Positions 34,330-43,018 of a stretch of 64,000 nt of DNA are shown here, piece by piece. Under the pieces are notes generated by a model that was given only the letters and a program-made list of their open reading frames with translations, ran no database searches and was not told the DNA's origin. Made by a program: the position numbers and the translations under genes. The stretch spans positions 62,001-126,000 of the forward strand of contig NZ_SRII01000012.1 of the NCBI RefSeq assembly GCF_004684095.1. Direction: 5' to 3'. This DNA is from Hymenobacter sp. UV11. Its GTDB lineage: Bacteria > Bacteroidota > Bacteroidia > Cytophagales > Hymenobacteraceae. Position 1 is the first letter of the stretch. Every line of letters starts with the position of its first letter.

Positions 34330-35337
34330 CTACAGCTTGATGCGCACCACCACATCGCTGGCCCCGCCGAAGAGGCCGTAGCCGCCCTGCACGTTGGAGC
34401 GTAGCGGCGCGGGCTCGGCAAAGGGGTTGTCGTTGGCCGTGCGGTAGCGCTGCACCGACTGGTAGAAGTCGTAGGTGCTGGCCGGGATGCTGCTCACCGT
34501 GAGCTCGAGGTAGGCGGGCGGCGGCGGGGTAGGGCGGTTGGAGGCGTAGCCGCCGCCGTAGTAGAGATAGATGGGGCTACTGTACACGAGGCGCTGGCCC
34601 TGGCGCCCGGCATCGCTGATGGGTATGATAGAATTAACGTTGCCGACGTAGGATAAGACGAACTGATTGAGGTTGATAGTCGGCGTCGGCACATTACTAT
34701 TGTTAATATCAGATTCTTGATAGGCGTAGCCCCAAAACGCGCCAGCCGCATCGAGCACCCGGGGGGCATAGGCTATGTAGTAATCGGTAGTAGCCGCCGG
34801 GTCGAGAATAGCAAACGACAGCAGCCCGTAGTAGTCGAAGGTGAAGCCGCTTGCGCCCGGCGCTGGCACCGGCTGCGGCACATAGCTAACCGCCTCCAAA
34901 GCCGGCAGGGGGGGTAGGGCCATCGTGGCCTCCAAGGCCTCCAGGCCGGGCGCGCTGGCGCGCAGCAAGTACGCCTGGCCCGGCACGCCCACGTAGTTGC
35001 GCACCGGAATGTAAGCGCCGTAGCGGTAGTCGGTGGGCAGGCGGGCGTAGCGGCTGGTGTCGGGCCGAAACTCCTCCACCACCTGCCCGCTGGCATCGCG
35101 CACCTCAATGGTGGCGTCGGCCCGGCCCTCCAGGTTTTTATTCACCAGAATGGCCTGGCTGGTGCTGGCAAACGCCCCGCGGTCGCTGAAAGACTGTTGG
35201 TAGCGGGCCGTAGGCGGCTGGTTGCTGAGCGTGTAGGTGAGCGAGAGGCGCGGCGTGTGGGCCGGCGGCGTCACGGTCACCACGCTTTCGCAGCTGGCCA
35301 GGGCCGCCAGGGCGAGTAGGAGCAGAGCTGGTTTCAT
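34330..35337 (-). CDS. DUF4249 lipoprotein, partner of the TonB receptor
   Basis: A 335-aa exported lipoprotein: signal peptide LLLLALAALASC with the lipidated Cys near residue 15, then a beta-rich body ending in GGASDVVVRIKL. DUF4249 proteins typically follow a TonB-dependent receptor in Bacteroidota, as here with a 22-bp gap. By context it is an outer-surface accessory of the receptor, but the ligand is unknown. Confidence 0.85.
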   Translation of the reverse strand: MKPALLLLALAALASCESVVTVTPPAHTPRLSLTYTLSNQPPTARYQQSFSDRGAFASTSQAILVNKNLEGRADATIEVRDASGQVVEEFRPDTSRYARLPTDYRYGAYIPVRNYVGVPGQAYLLRASAPGLEALEATMALPPLPALEAVSYVPQPVPAPGASGFTFDYYGLLSFAILDPAATTDYYIAYAPRVLDAAGAFWGYAYQESDINNSNVPTPTINLNQFVLSYVGNVNSIIPISDAGRQGQRLVYSSPIYLYYGGGYASNRPTPPPPAYLELTVSSIPASTYDFYQSVQRYRTANDNPFAEPAPLRSNVQGGYGLFGGASDVVVRIKL

Positions 35338-35359
35338 GGCACAAAGGGGGGGTAGGGAC

Positions 35360-37774
35360 TTAAAACTTGAACGCCTTGCTGACCGACGGAATGATGGGAA
35401 ACAGCGACACCTGCTTGTAGCTGGCCGGCTGCACCACCGTGCCGTTCAGCTCCACAAGAGCCGCGTCGAAATAGAGGTAATACGGGTTCCGGCGGCTATA
35501 CACATTGTAGATAGACAGGCTGTTGACCACCTCGCCCCAGCGCTTTTTCTTGGTCTTGCTCAGGTCGAGGTCGAAGCGGTGGTAGGCCGCCATGCGGTAC
35601 GAGTTGCGGTCGCCGTAGTCGTTGAAAATGACGCCGCCGCCCACCTCATAGCGCCCCGAGGCCAGCGTGGTGGCGTTGCCGGTGCCATACACCCAGGTGC
35701 CCGACAGCGTGAGCGTGGGGCTGAAATGGTGAATGACCACCACCGACACGTCGTGCCGCCGGTCGTACTTATAAGGGAAAATCTGCCCCCGATTCAGCTC
35801 CGCAAACTGGCGGTTGCTCCAGGCCAGCGTGTAGCCCACCCAGCCGGTGGTGCGGCCGGTTTTCTTCTGCAAAAACAGCTCGCCGCCGTAGGCCCAGCCC
35901 CGGCCGCTCGTGATTTGGCGCTGCCAGTCGCCGTCGGTAGTGTTCAAAAAGCTGGCGCCCTCGCGGTACTCCACCAGGTTTTGCATGGGCTTGTAGTACG
36001 TCTCGAAGCTGAACTCAAACGCTTCGCCCCGGTAGCGCAGCGTGCGGGCCGCGCCCAGGCTGAACTGGTGCGCCACCTGCGGCCGCACCGTTGCCGTGGC
36101 CGGCACCCACAAGTCGGTGGGCAGCCCGATGCCGCTGTTGGTGAGCAGGTGGATGTACTGCGTGGTGCGGGCGTAGGAGCCCTTCAGGGCCCACTCGTCG
36201 GTGAGCATGTAACGGGCGGCCAGTCGCGGCTCCAGGGAGGGGTAGAGTTTGTTTTCGACGTAGAAGCTGCTCAGGCGCAGGCCGGCGTTCACCTTCAGGC
36301 GGGCGCTGAGGCGGTAGTCGTCCTCCACGTACACAGCGCTTTCGGTGCCCGCCGTGCGGCTGCCCGAGGCCGAGGCACTGGCTAGGTTGTCGGTCATGCT
36401 GTTCTGCACCACCGCGCCCGGCCGAAACGCGTGCCGGATTACCTGCCCCCCAAACCGCAGGTAGTGGTCGGGCGAGGGCAGGTAGTCGAAGTCCGTTTTG
36501 AAGCTGAAATCCTTGATGCTCGACAGGTAGTTGAGGGCGCTGGTGCTGGTGGCGGGCTGGCCCTGGTCGAGGTAGCGCCGCTCGCTGCCCTCGCTAATGT
36601 CGAACTGGTACTGGCTGTAAGTCAGGTGGGTGTTCATAAACAGCCGGTCGTTCACCACGTGGTTCCAGCGCAGCGCGCCGGTGAGGTTGCCCCAGCCCAG
36701 CCGGCTATCCGAGCGCCGGAAGTTGGTGCGGCCTTCGTCGGCATCGTGCAGGTTGGCGTAAAAATTATCGTAGCCCCGGTAGGCGCTCAGGTACAGGCGG
36801 TCGCGCGGGCTCACCTTCCAGTTGAGCTTGGCGTTGAGGTCGTAGAAGTAGTAGCCCAGCGAGCCCGCCTGTTCCTCTTTTTTCAATTGACTCTGAATAA
36901 AGGGCCGGGCCACCACGTCGATGTAAGTGCGCCGCGCCGACACGATGAACGAGGCTACGTCCTTCTTAATGGGCCCTTCCAGGGTGAGCCGCGAGGCTAC
37001 CAGCCCAATGGCGCCCTCGCCGTGCAGCGCCTGCGCATTGCCCTCCTTCATCGAAATATCGAGCACCGACGACAGCCTACCCCCGTACCGCGCCGGGAAG
37101 CCGCCCTTTATCAGCTCCACATTGTTCAAGGCATCGGCATTGAACACCGAGAAGAAGCCAAACAGGTGCGCCGCATTGTACACCGGCGTGCCATCAAGCA
37201 AAATCAGGTTCTGGTCGGGCGAGCCACCGCGCACGTAGAGGCCGCTGCTGCCCTCGCCGCCGCTCTGCACGCCGGGCAGCAGCTGCAGTACCTTCAGCAC
37301 GTCGGTTTCGCCCATGAACTTAGGCAGGCTTTTGATTTGGGCGATGGGCACGTTGATGGTGCCCATGCGGGTGCTGCGCGGGCCGTGGTCGTCGGCGGCC
37401 CGGCGGTCGCCTACCACCTCCACGTCGGCCAGCTCGTTGGCGGCGGCCGGCAGCCGGAAGGTGTGCTGCGCGCTGCCGGTGGCCGGCGCGGCCCAGCGCC
37501 CGCGCTCATAGCCCACGTAATTGGCCACCAGCCGCACCGAGTCGAGCCCCGCCGTGGGCACGGTGAGCGAGTAGAAGCCGTAGGTGTTGGTGGCAGTGCC
37601 CCGCCCGGTGCCCGCCTGCACCACGGCCACGCCAATCAGGTTTTCGCCGGTGGCCAGGTCGCGCACGTAGCCGCTGAGCGTGACGTGGGCCGGCGGCGGG
37701 GGGGTAGGGGCCTGCGCCTGGGCGGTGCTCACGCGCAGCCCGCCTAGCAGCAGCAAGCAGTAAAGTTGTTTCAC
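35360..37774 (-). CDS. TonB-dependent outer-membrane receptor
   Basis: An 804-aa protein. Signal peptide (about 1-20), an N-terminal carboxypeptidase-regulatory-like domain (VTLSGYVRDLATGENLIGVA, about 31-50; GFYSLTVPTAGLDSV), then the plug (DVLKVLQLLPGVQSGGEGSS, YVRGGSPDQNLILLDGTPVY) and a 22-strand-type barrel to the C-terminal aromatic SVSKAFKF. By family it imports a scarce ligand or handles a glycan/peptide using TonB energy; the substrate is not evident. It is followed by the DUF4249 gene in the same unit. A near -7 box TACCTTCG lies at 37814-37807. Confidence 0.93.
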   Translation of the reverse strand: MKQLYCLLLLGGLRVSTAQAQAPTPPPPAHVTLSGYVRDLATGENLIGVAVVQAGTGRGTATNTYGFYSLTVPTAGLDSVRLVANYVGYERGRWAAPATGSAQHTFRLPAAANELADVEVVGDRRAADDHGPRSTRMGTINVPIAQIKSLPKFMGETDVLKVLQLLPGVQSGGEGSSGLYVRGGSPDQNLILLDGTPVYNAAHLFGFFSVFNADALNNVELIKGGFPARYGGRLSSVLDISMKEGNAQALHGEGAIGLVASRLTLEGPIKKDVASFIVSARRTYIDVVARPFIQSQLKKEEQAGSLGYYFYDLNAKLNWKVSPRDRLYLSAYRGYDNFYANLHDADEGRTNFRRSDSRLGWGNLTGALRWNHVVNDRLFMNTHLTYSQYQFDISEGSERRYLDQGQPATSTSALNYLSSIKDFSFKTDFDYLPSPDHYLRFGGQVIRHAFRPGAVVQNSMTDNLASASASGSRTAGTESAVYVEDDYRLSARLKVNAGLRLSSFYVENKLYPSLEPRLAARYMLTDEWALKGSYARTTQYIHLLTNSGIGLPTDLWVPATATVRPQVAHQFSLGAARTLRYRGEAFEFSFETYYKPMQNLVEYREGASFLNTTDGDWQRQITSGRGWAYGGELFLQKKTGRTTGWVGYTLAWSNRQFAELNRGQIFPYKYDRRHDVSVVVIHHFSPTLTLSGTWVYGTGNATTLASGRYEVGGGVIFNDYGDRNSYRMAAYHRFDLDLSKTKKKRWGEVVNSLSIYNVYSRRNPYYLYFDAALVELNGTVVQPASYKQVSLFPIIPSVSKAFKF

Positions 37775-38017
37775 AGTGGAAAAGGGTAGAATTCAGGTAT
37801 TGCCGACGAAGGTAGGGTAGGGCCCGCCGCCACGTGTGCGGTTGATGAGTAAATAATTGACTAATTAGTTGCTTGCCCTACCCCCCTCACGGCGCGTCAA
37901 GCGGACCAAGCCCCACCCAAACCCCGCCGCCAACAATGAGCAGAAGAAGCCCCCAACCAAAAGCGCACCCAGCCCGCGCAGCGGGCGTATCTGTTTAATC
38001 CGTTATAATCTGCGGTC

Positions 38018-38025
38018 TACCTTTG
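38018..38025 (+). promoter_or_regulatory. -7 promoter box directly before glyS
   Basis: TACCTTTG is an exact -7 box and ends only 6 bp before the ATG at 38032. Transcription would then start at or next to the start codon. Confidence 0.65.
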
Positions 38026-38031
38026 CTACTT

Positions 38032-39549
38032 ATGAGCAAGCCCGCGTCTACGCCTACGCCTGAGAATACTCAGCTAAAAGATATCGTCGCCCACGCCAAA
38101 GAATACGGCTTCGTATTTCAATCCTCTGAAATATATGACGGCCTCGCCGCCGTGTACGACTACGGCCCCAACGGCGTGGAGCTGAAAAATAACCTCAAGC
38201 GCCTGTGGTGGGAGGCCATGACCCAGCTGCATGGCAACGTGGTGGGCATCGACGCGGCCATCTTCATGGCGCCCCAAACTTGGGAGGCCAGCGGTCACGT
38301 GGCAGGCTTCAACGACCCCCTCATCGATAACCTCGACAGCAAGAAGCGCTACCGCGCCGACGTGCTGCTCGAAGAAAAAGCCGCCGAGTACGAAAACGCC
38401 GGCGACCCCGCCCGCGGCGCCGCCCTCACCGCCGAAATGGGCCGCCTGCTCACCGCCAACGACCTGGCCGGCGTGCGTCAGCTCATTCTCGACGAAAAAA
38501 TCAAGTGCCCCGTCTCCGGCACCGGCAACTGGACCGAGGTGCGCCAGTTCAACTTGATGTTCTCGACCCAGGGCTCGGCCGTGGACTCGGACGCGCCGCC
38601 TGTGTACCTGCGGCCCGAAACGGCCCAGGGCATTTTCGTCAATTTTCTGAACGTGCAGAAGTCGGCGCGGATGAAAATTCCGTTCGGTATTGCGCAGATT
38701 GGCAAGGCGTTCCGCAACGAGATTGTGGCCCGGCAGTTCATCTTCCGGATGCGGGAGTTTGAGCAGATGGAGATGCAATTCTTCGTGCGCCCCGGCACCG
38801 AAGGCGAGTGGTACGACACCTGGAAGGCGGCGCGCCGCCGCTTCCACGAGGCCCTCGGCCTACCCCCCGAAAAGCTGCGCTTTCACGACCACGACAAGCT
38901 GGCCCACTACGCCAAGGCCGCCGTCGACATCGAGTACGAATTCCCCTTCGGCTTCAAGGAAATGGAGGGCATCCACTCGCGCGGCGACTTCGACCTGACC
39001 CAGCACCAGAACCTGAGCCGCAAAAAGCAGCAGTACTTCGACAACGACATCGACGAGGCCACCGGCAAGCCTTACGGCAACTACGTGCCCTACGTGGTCG
39101 AAACTTCGGTGGGCGCCGACCGCCTGTTTCTGGCTACCCTCTGCCAGGCCTTCCAGGAAGAAACCATCACCGAAGGCGAGGGCGAAACCCAAACCACCAA
39201 GCAGCGCACCCTCCTGAAGCTGCACCCGGCAGTGGCGCCCATCAAGGCTGCCATCTTCCCGCTGGTGCGCAAGGACGGCATGCCCGAAAAAGCCCAGCAG
39301 ATTTTCGACGACCTGCGCTTCGATTTCCGCTTGGTTATCGAGGACAAAGACGCCATCGGCAAGCGCTACACCCGCCAGGACCTCATCGGCACGCCCTTCT
39401 GCATCGTGGTGGACGGCCAGACGCTGGAAGACGACACGGTGACGGTGCGCCACCGCGACACCCGCGAGCAAACCCGCATGCCCATCAGCGCGTTGCGGGC
39501 CTATATCGGCGAAGCCGTGAGCTTCAAGACGGTGTTTGCCAAATTGTAA
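38032..39549 (+). CDS. glyS: Glycine--tRNA ligase (single-chain, alpha2 type)
   Basis: Charges tRNA-Gly. It is a 505-aa class II synthetase of the single-subunit type, not the bacterial alpha/beta form. Seen: the N-terminal motif region DGLAAVYDYGPNGVELKNNL (about 37-56), YLRPETAQGIFVNF (motif 2 area), GKAFRNEIVARQFIFRMREF, EMEGIHSRGDFDL, VETSVGADRLFLA (motif 3) and the C-terminal anticodon-binding domain. The start at 38023 is possible but 38032 fits the promoter better. Confidence 0.95.
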   Translation: MSKPASTPTPENTQLKDIVAHAKEYGFVFQSSEIYDGLAAVYDYGPNGVELKNNLKRLWWEAMTQLHGNVVGIDAAIFMAPQTWEASGHVAGFNDPLIDNLDSKKRYRADVLLEEKAAEYENAGDPARGAALTAEMGRLLTANDLAGVRQLILDEKIKCPVSGTGNWTEVRQFNLMFSTQGSAVDSDAPPVYLRPETAQGIFVNFLNVQKSARMKIPFGIAQIGKAFRNEIVARQFIFRMREFEQMEMQFFVRPGTEGEWYDTWKAARRRFHEALGLPPEKLRFHDHDKLAHYAKAAVDIEYEFPFGFKEMEGIHSRGDFDLTQHQNLSRKKQQYFDNDIDEATGKPYGNYVPYVVETSVGADRLFLATLCQAFQEETITEGEGETQTTKQRTLLKLHPAVAPIKAAIFPLVRKDGMPEKAQQIFDDLRFDFRLVIEDKDAIGKRYTRQDLIGTPFCIVVDGQTLEDDTVTVRHRDTREQTRMPISALRAYIGEAVSFKTVFAKL

Positions 39550-39655
39550 AACGGAGTGGCACTCAGTTTGGCGTCAGGTTCGTAGTGCCGAAAGGCTGCG
39601 TGCCATTCCACCATAACTTTACCCTATCGCCAAACGGAGTACCACTCCGTTTTAC
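39546..39655. repeat. REP hairpins upstream of the transposase gene
   Basis: Two units of an ACGGAGT-nnn-ACTCCGT-type hairpin: an imperfect one at 39546-39569 and a good one at 39632-39655 (AAACGGAGT, loop ACC, ACTCCGTTT). They also pair with each other as a larger inverted repeat. The transposase ATG follows 10 bp later. Confidence 0.85.
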
Positions 39656-39664
39656 ATCTATCCT

Positions 39665-40261
39665 ATGTATTATCAGCGTAATCTGCCGCATATTATGCCG
39701 TCGGGAGCTACGCTGTTCATCACCTTTCGGCTAGCGGGTTCGCTGCCGGGCCAAGTTATTGAGCAACTAAGGAAGGAATACTCCCAACCTGAACATACTC
39801 AGGAAGACGCTGAGCAATCGTACGCTCGCCAGCGCCGTTATTTTGGTGCTTTCGACCAATTGCTTGACGCTGATGATACTGGTCCAACCTGGCTGCGACA
39901 AGCAGAGATAGCTGCTGTTGTAGGTGAGGCACTGCATTTTCGTTCTGGCATTGAGTATACCTTGTGGGCTTACTGTTTAATGGCGAACTACGTACATCTG
40001 CTAGTTAGTCTGCCTGAAATTGAGCACCAACCTTTTTACCGTATTCTACAATCGTTGAAAGCCCGAACTGCCCGCCGTTGTAATGAGTTGTTAGGGCGCA
40101 GCGCAGTTGCCTTTTGGCAGGCTGAAAGCTATGACCACTACGTGCGCGATGGTGCGGAAATGGACCGCATCGTGGCGTACATCTTGAATAACCCGGTAAA
40201 GGCTGGCTTGGTAGAAGACTGGACTAAGTGGCCCCACACGTACCTAAACCCTGAATGGTAA
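39665..40261 (+). CDS. REP-associated tyrosine transposase (RAYT, Y1_Tnp/IS200-like)
   Basis: A 198-aa single-strand DNA transposase-like protein. Seen: TLFITFRLAGSLP at the N-terminus, WAYCLMANYVHLLVSL (the HUH motif is reduced to a V-H-L pattern, with the usual H-x-H partly changed), QSLKARTARRCNELLGRSA, and the C-terminal FWQAESYDHYVRD...YILNNPVKAGLVEDW typical of RAYTs, with Tyr in the SYDHYVRD region as the likely nucleophile. It is flanked by REP hairpins on both sides. Its base composition is clearly lower in GC than the neighbours, so it was probably acquired. Confidence 0.9.
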   Translation: MYYQRNLPHIMPSGATLFITFRLAGSLPGQVIEQLRKEYSQPEHTQEDAEQSYARQRRYFGAFDQLLDADDTGPTWLRQAEIAAVVGEALHFRSGIEYTLWAYCLMANYVHLLVSLPEIEHQPFYRILQSLKARTARRCNELLGRSAVAFWQAESYDHYVRDGAEMDRIVAYILNNPVKAGLVEDWTKWPHTYLNPEW

Positions 40262-40262
40262 T

Positions 40263-40397
40263 GTAAAACGGAGTGGCACTCCGTTTCCCGCCAGGATTAT
40301 TAGATAATGTAAGACGGAGTAGCACTCCGTTTTTCGCCAGAATTATTAACTGATTGATTACTAGCCGCACGCCAAACGGAGTACCACTCCGTTTTAC
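40263..40397. repeat. REP hairpins downstream of the transposase gene
   Basis: Three units: 40263-40292 (AAACGGAGT, GGC, ACTCCGTTT), 40309-40338 (GACGGAGT, AGC, ACTCCGT) and 40373-40397 (AAACGGAGT, ACC, ACTCCGTTT). The first two share a CGCCAG-A-TTATTA tail, so unit plus tail is the repeated element. Confidence 0.88.
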
Positions 40398-40411
40398 ATA
40401 TTCCTTATCCT

Positions 40412-42847
40412 ATGTGGGGACATATCGCCCTCTTTATCATCAAGTTCCGCCGGATTTTGCTGATACTCATTGCCGTTTCGACCCTAGGCATGGCCTGGAT
40501 AGCGAAGGACGTGCAGATGACCTATGACTTTGCCCAGGTGGTGAGCCCGAAGGACCCCGACATGGTGTACTTCCAGCAGTTCAAAAAGACCTTCGGCGAG
40601 GATGGCAACATCCTGGTGCTGGGGATGCAGGACAGCTCGGTGTACAAGCTCAAAAACTTCCGGCTCTACGACCAGCTGGCCAATGAGCTGGTGAAAGTGC
40701 CGGGCGTGTCGGGCGTGCTGGGCCTGCCCAAGCTCATTCAGATTCAGAAGGATACGGTGAACAACAGCTTCGTGACCGTGCCCGTGTTTGCCCGGCCGCC
40801 CACCAGCCAGGCCCAGCTCGACTCGCTGATGCGGGTGGTGAACAACATCGAGTTTTACCAGGGCCAGGTAGTGGCGCCGCGCACCGGCGCCACGCTGCTG
40901 GCCGTGACGCTCGACCCCAAGTGGCTTAACTCGGACCGCCGCAAGGAGGTGATGAACAACATCTTAAATCTCAGCGCCAAGTTTGAGAAGGACTCGGGCA
41001 TCAAGCTGCACTACGCGGGCCTACCCTACGTGCGCTCCACGATGACGAGCAAGGTATCGGCCGAGATGAAGTTTTTTGCCGGGCTCATGGTGGTGGTGAT
41101 GGCCATTATCCTGTTCGTGTTTTTCCGCACCTGGTCGGCGGTGGTGGTGCCACTGCTGGTCGTCATCATCGTGATGATATGGTGTATTGCCACCATTGTG
41201 CTACTCGGGTTTAAAATCAACCTGCTCACGGGCCTGATACCGTCTATCCTGGTGGTTATCAGCGTGCCCAACTGCACTTACCTGCTCTCGCGCTACCACT
41301 ACGACTACCGCAAATCGGGCAACCAGATACTGGCCATGACGCGGGTAATCCGCAAAATCGGCCTCATTACGCTGGTCAATAACACGACCACGGCCATCGG
41401 CTTTTTCGTGTTCACCTTCACCGATATTGCCATTCTGTTTCAGTTTGGGCTGGTGGCCACGATTAACATTTTCGTGGCCTTCATCATCAGCTTCATCATG
41501 ATTCCGGCGGTGTTTACCTACCTGCCCGGCCCCACCGACAAGCAGCTGGAGCACCTCGACTCGAAGCCGCTGGTGGGCATTATTCACTTCCTCGACTTCA
41601 TCGTTTTGCGGCGGCGGCGCACCATTTACATCACGGCGGCGGTGCTGGTGGGGCTGGCCTCCATCGGCATTTCGCGCATTGAAGCGGTGTCGTTTATGGT
41701 GGACGACCTGCCCAAGCAAAGCTCCGTAAACGAGGACTTGAATTTCTTCGAGGCCCGCTTTGGCGGGGTGATGCCGCTGGAGTTTGTGGTGGATACCAAG
41801 CAGCCCAAGGGCCTGCTGAAGCTGCCTAACTTGCAGAAAATCGACCAGTTCGACAAGTTCCTGCAGGCCCAGCCCGAACTGTCCACGCCCATCAGCATGG
41901 TCACGTTTTTGAAGGCGTCGAAGCAGGCGTTCTACAACGGTGACCCGCAGTTTTACAAGCTGCCCGATAACGACGACAAGAACTTCATCCTGAGCTACCT
42001 GGCCAACTCGCAGGGCAAGGGCGCCAACTCGACCAGCAAGCTGCTCAAAACCTTCGTGGACAGCACCCAGCAGCGGGCCCGCATTAGCGTGAAAATCGCC
42101 GATATCGGCTCACATAAGCTCGATACGCTGGTGAATAAGCGTATTGAGCCGGCCATCAAGCGCATCTTTGCTGGCACCGATATGGTGGTGCGCCGCACGG
42201 GCACGACGGTAATTTTCACGAAGGGCAACGAGTACGTTATCGGCACCCTGGGCGAGAGCCTGTTGTGGGCCTTTGGGCTAGTGGCGCTGGTAGTGCTGCT
42301 GCTCTTTCACTCGGTACGTACTATCTTCTACGCGCTGATACCTAATATCTTAACGCTGACCCTGACAGCCGGCGTAATGGGCTACTTCGGCATTGCGCTG
42401 AAGCCGGCTACGGCCCTGATTTATGTAATTGCCCTGGGCATCGACGGTGACAACTCGATTCACCTGCTGGCCAAGTTTCGGCAGGAGATGGCCGTGACCG
42501 GCAAAAGCGTGAGTGAGGCCATTACCAACACGTTGAGCGAGGCCGGAACGAGCATGTTCTACACCAGCATTGTGCTGTTTATCGGCTTCAGCATCTACGG
42601 CTTCAGCGAGTTTGGCGGCACGAAGGCGCTGGGCGTGCTCATGGGCGCCTCGCTGCTGATTACCAACTTCTCCAACCTGGTTTTCCTGCCGGCGCTGCTG
42701 GTCACGTTCGAGCGCGGCGGTAGCTGGAACACGCCCAAAACGGCCCTCGTGCACCACTACGACGACAGCTACCACGAGGAAGACGACGACATGGACCAGA
42801 ACCTGCAACGCCTGAGCGTGGAGCGGACGCCGGTTAAAACGACTTAG
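40412..42847 (+). CDS. MMPL/RND-type membrane transporter
   Basis: An 811-aa inner-membrane protein with the RND layout: one helix (about 11-29), a large periplasmic loop (30-215), a block of helices (about 218-385), a second helix and loop (about 400-600), and a second block (about 610-770). The second block contains LIYVIALGIDGDNSIHLLAKF, matching the acidic helix-4 motif region. It resembles the MMPL/HpnN-like branch, which moves lipids or hydrophobic molecules to the outer membrane. The cargo is unknown. It starts 14 bp after the last REP unit and has an acidic, His-rich C-terminal tail. Confidence 0.85.
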   Translation: MWGHIALFIIKFRRILLILIAVSTLGMAWIAKDVQMTYDFAQVVSPKDPDMVYFQQFKKTFGEDGNILVLGMQDSSVYKLKNFRLYDQLANELVKVPGVSGVLGLPKLIQIQKDTVNNSFVTVPVFARPPTSQAQLDSLMRVVNNIEFYQGQVVAPRTGATLLAVTLDPKWLNSDRRKEVMNNILNLSAKFEKDSGIKLHYAGLPYVRSTMTSKVSAEMKFFAGLMVVVMAIILFVFFRTWSAVVVPLLVVIIVMIWCIATIVLLGFKINLLTGLIPSILVVISVPNCTYLLSRYHYDYRKSGNQILAMTRVIRKIGLITLVNNTTTAIGFFVFTFTDIAILFQFGLVATINIFVAFIISFIMIPAVFTYLPGPTDKQLEHLDSKPLVGIIHFLDFIVLRRRRTIYITAAVLVGLASIGISRIEAVSFMVDDLPKQSSVNEDLNFFEARFGGVMPLEFVVDTKQPKGLLKLPNLQKIDQFDKFLQAQPELSTPISMVTFLKASKQAFYNGDPQFYKLPDNDDKNFILSYLANSQGKGANSTSKLLKTFVDSTQQRARISVKIADIGSHKLDTLVNKRIEPAIKRIFAGTDMVVRRTGTTVIFTKGNEYVIGTLGESLLWAFGLVALVVLLLFHSVRTIFYALIPNILTLTLTAGVMGYFGIALKPATALIYVIALGIDGDNSIHLLAKFRQEMAVTGKSVSEAITNTLSEAGTSMFYTSIVLFIGFSIYGFSEFGGTKALGVLMGASLLITNFSNLVFLPALLVTFERGGSWNTPKTALVHHYDDSYHEEDDDMDQNLQRLSVERTPVKTT

Positions 42848-42873
42848 ATTACCTGAATTACAGCAAAAAAGAA

Positions 42874-42968
42874 CGTCATGCAGACCGCAGGGAAGCATCT
42901 CGCTCACCTCGTTGAGTTAGTAACCCCAATGTCAGCGCGCGAGATGCCTCCCTGCGGTCTGCATGACG
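42874..42968. repeat. Inverted repeat before ileS, CGTCATGC family
   Basis: Arms 42874-42903 and 42939-42968 are 30 bp with one mismatch. They share the outer CGTCATGC and CATCTCGC-like core with the repeat at 25218-25319. Confidence 0.88.
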
Positions 42969-43018
42969 AACGAACAAAAAGCTAACGGCTAACAGCTACT
43001 AGCTAACAGCTTAAAAAA

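Noticed and set aside
36431..37747. Long open frame on the plus strand opposite the TonB receptor
   Set aside because: It is a shadow of the receptor frame in GC-rich DNA; the receptor has clear plug and barrel motifs, while the opposite frame is a low-complexity Ala/Gly/Val/His-rich string with no domain.
39546..40397. REP hairpins as a CRISPR array
   Set aside because: Units are palindromes with unequal spacing and no uniform spacers, and they surround a RAYT gene; no cas genes are present.
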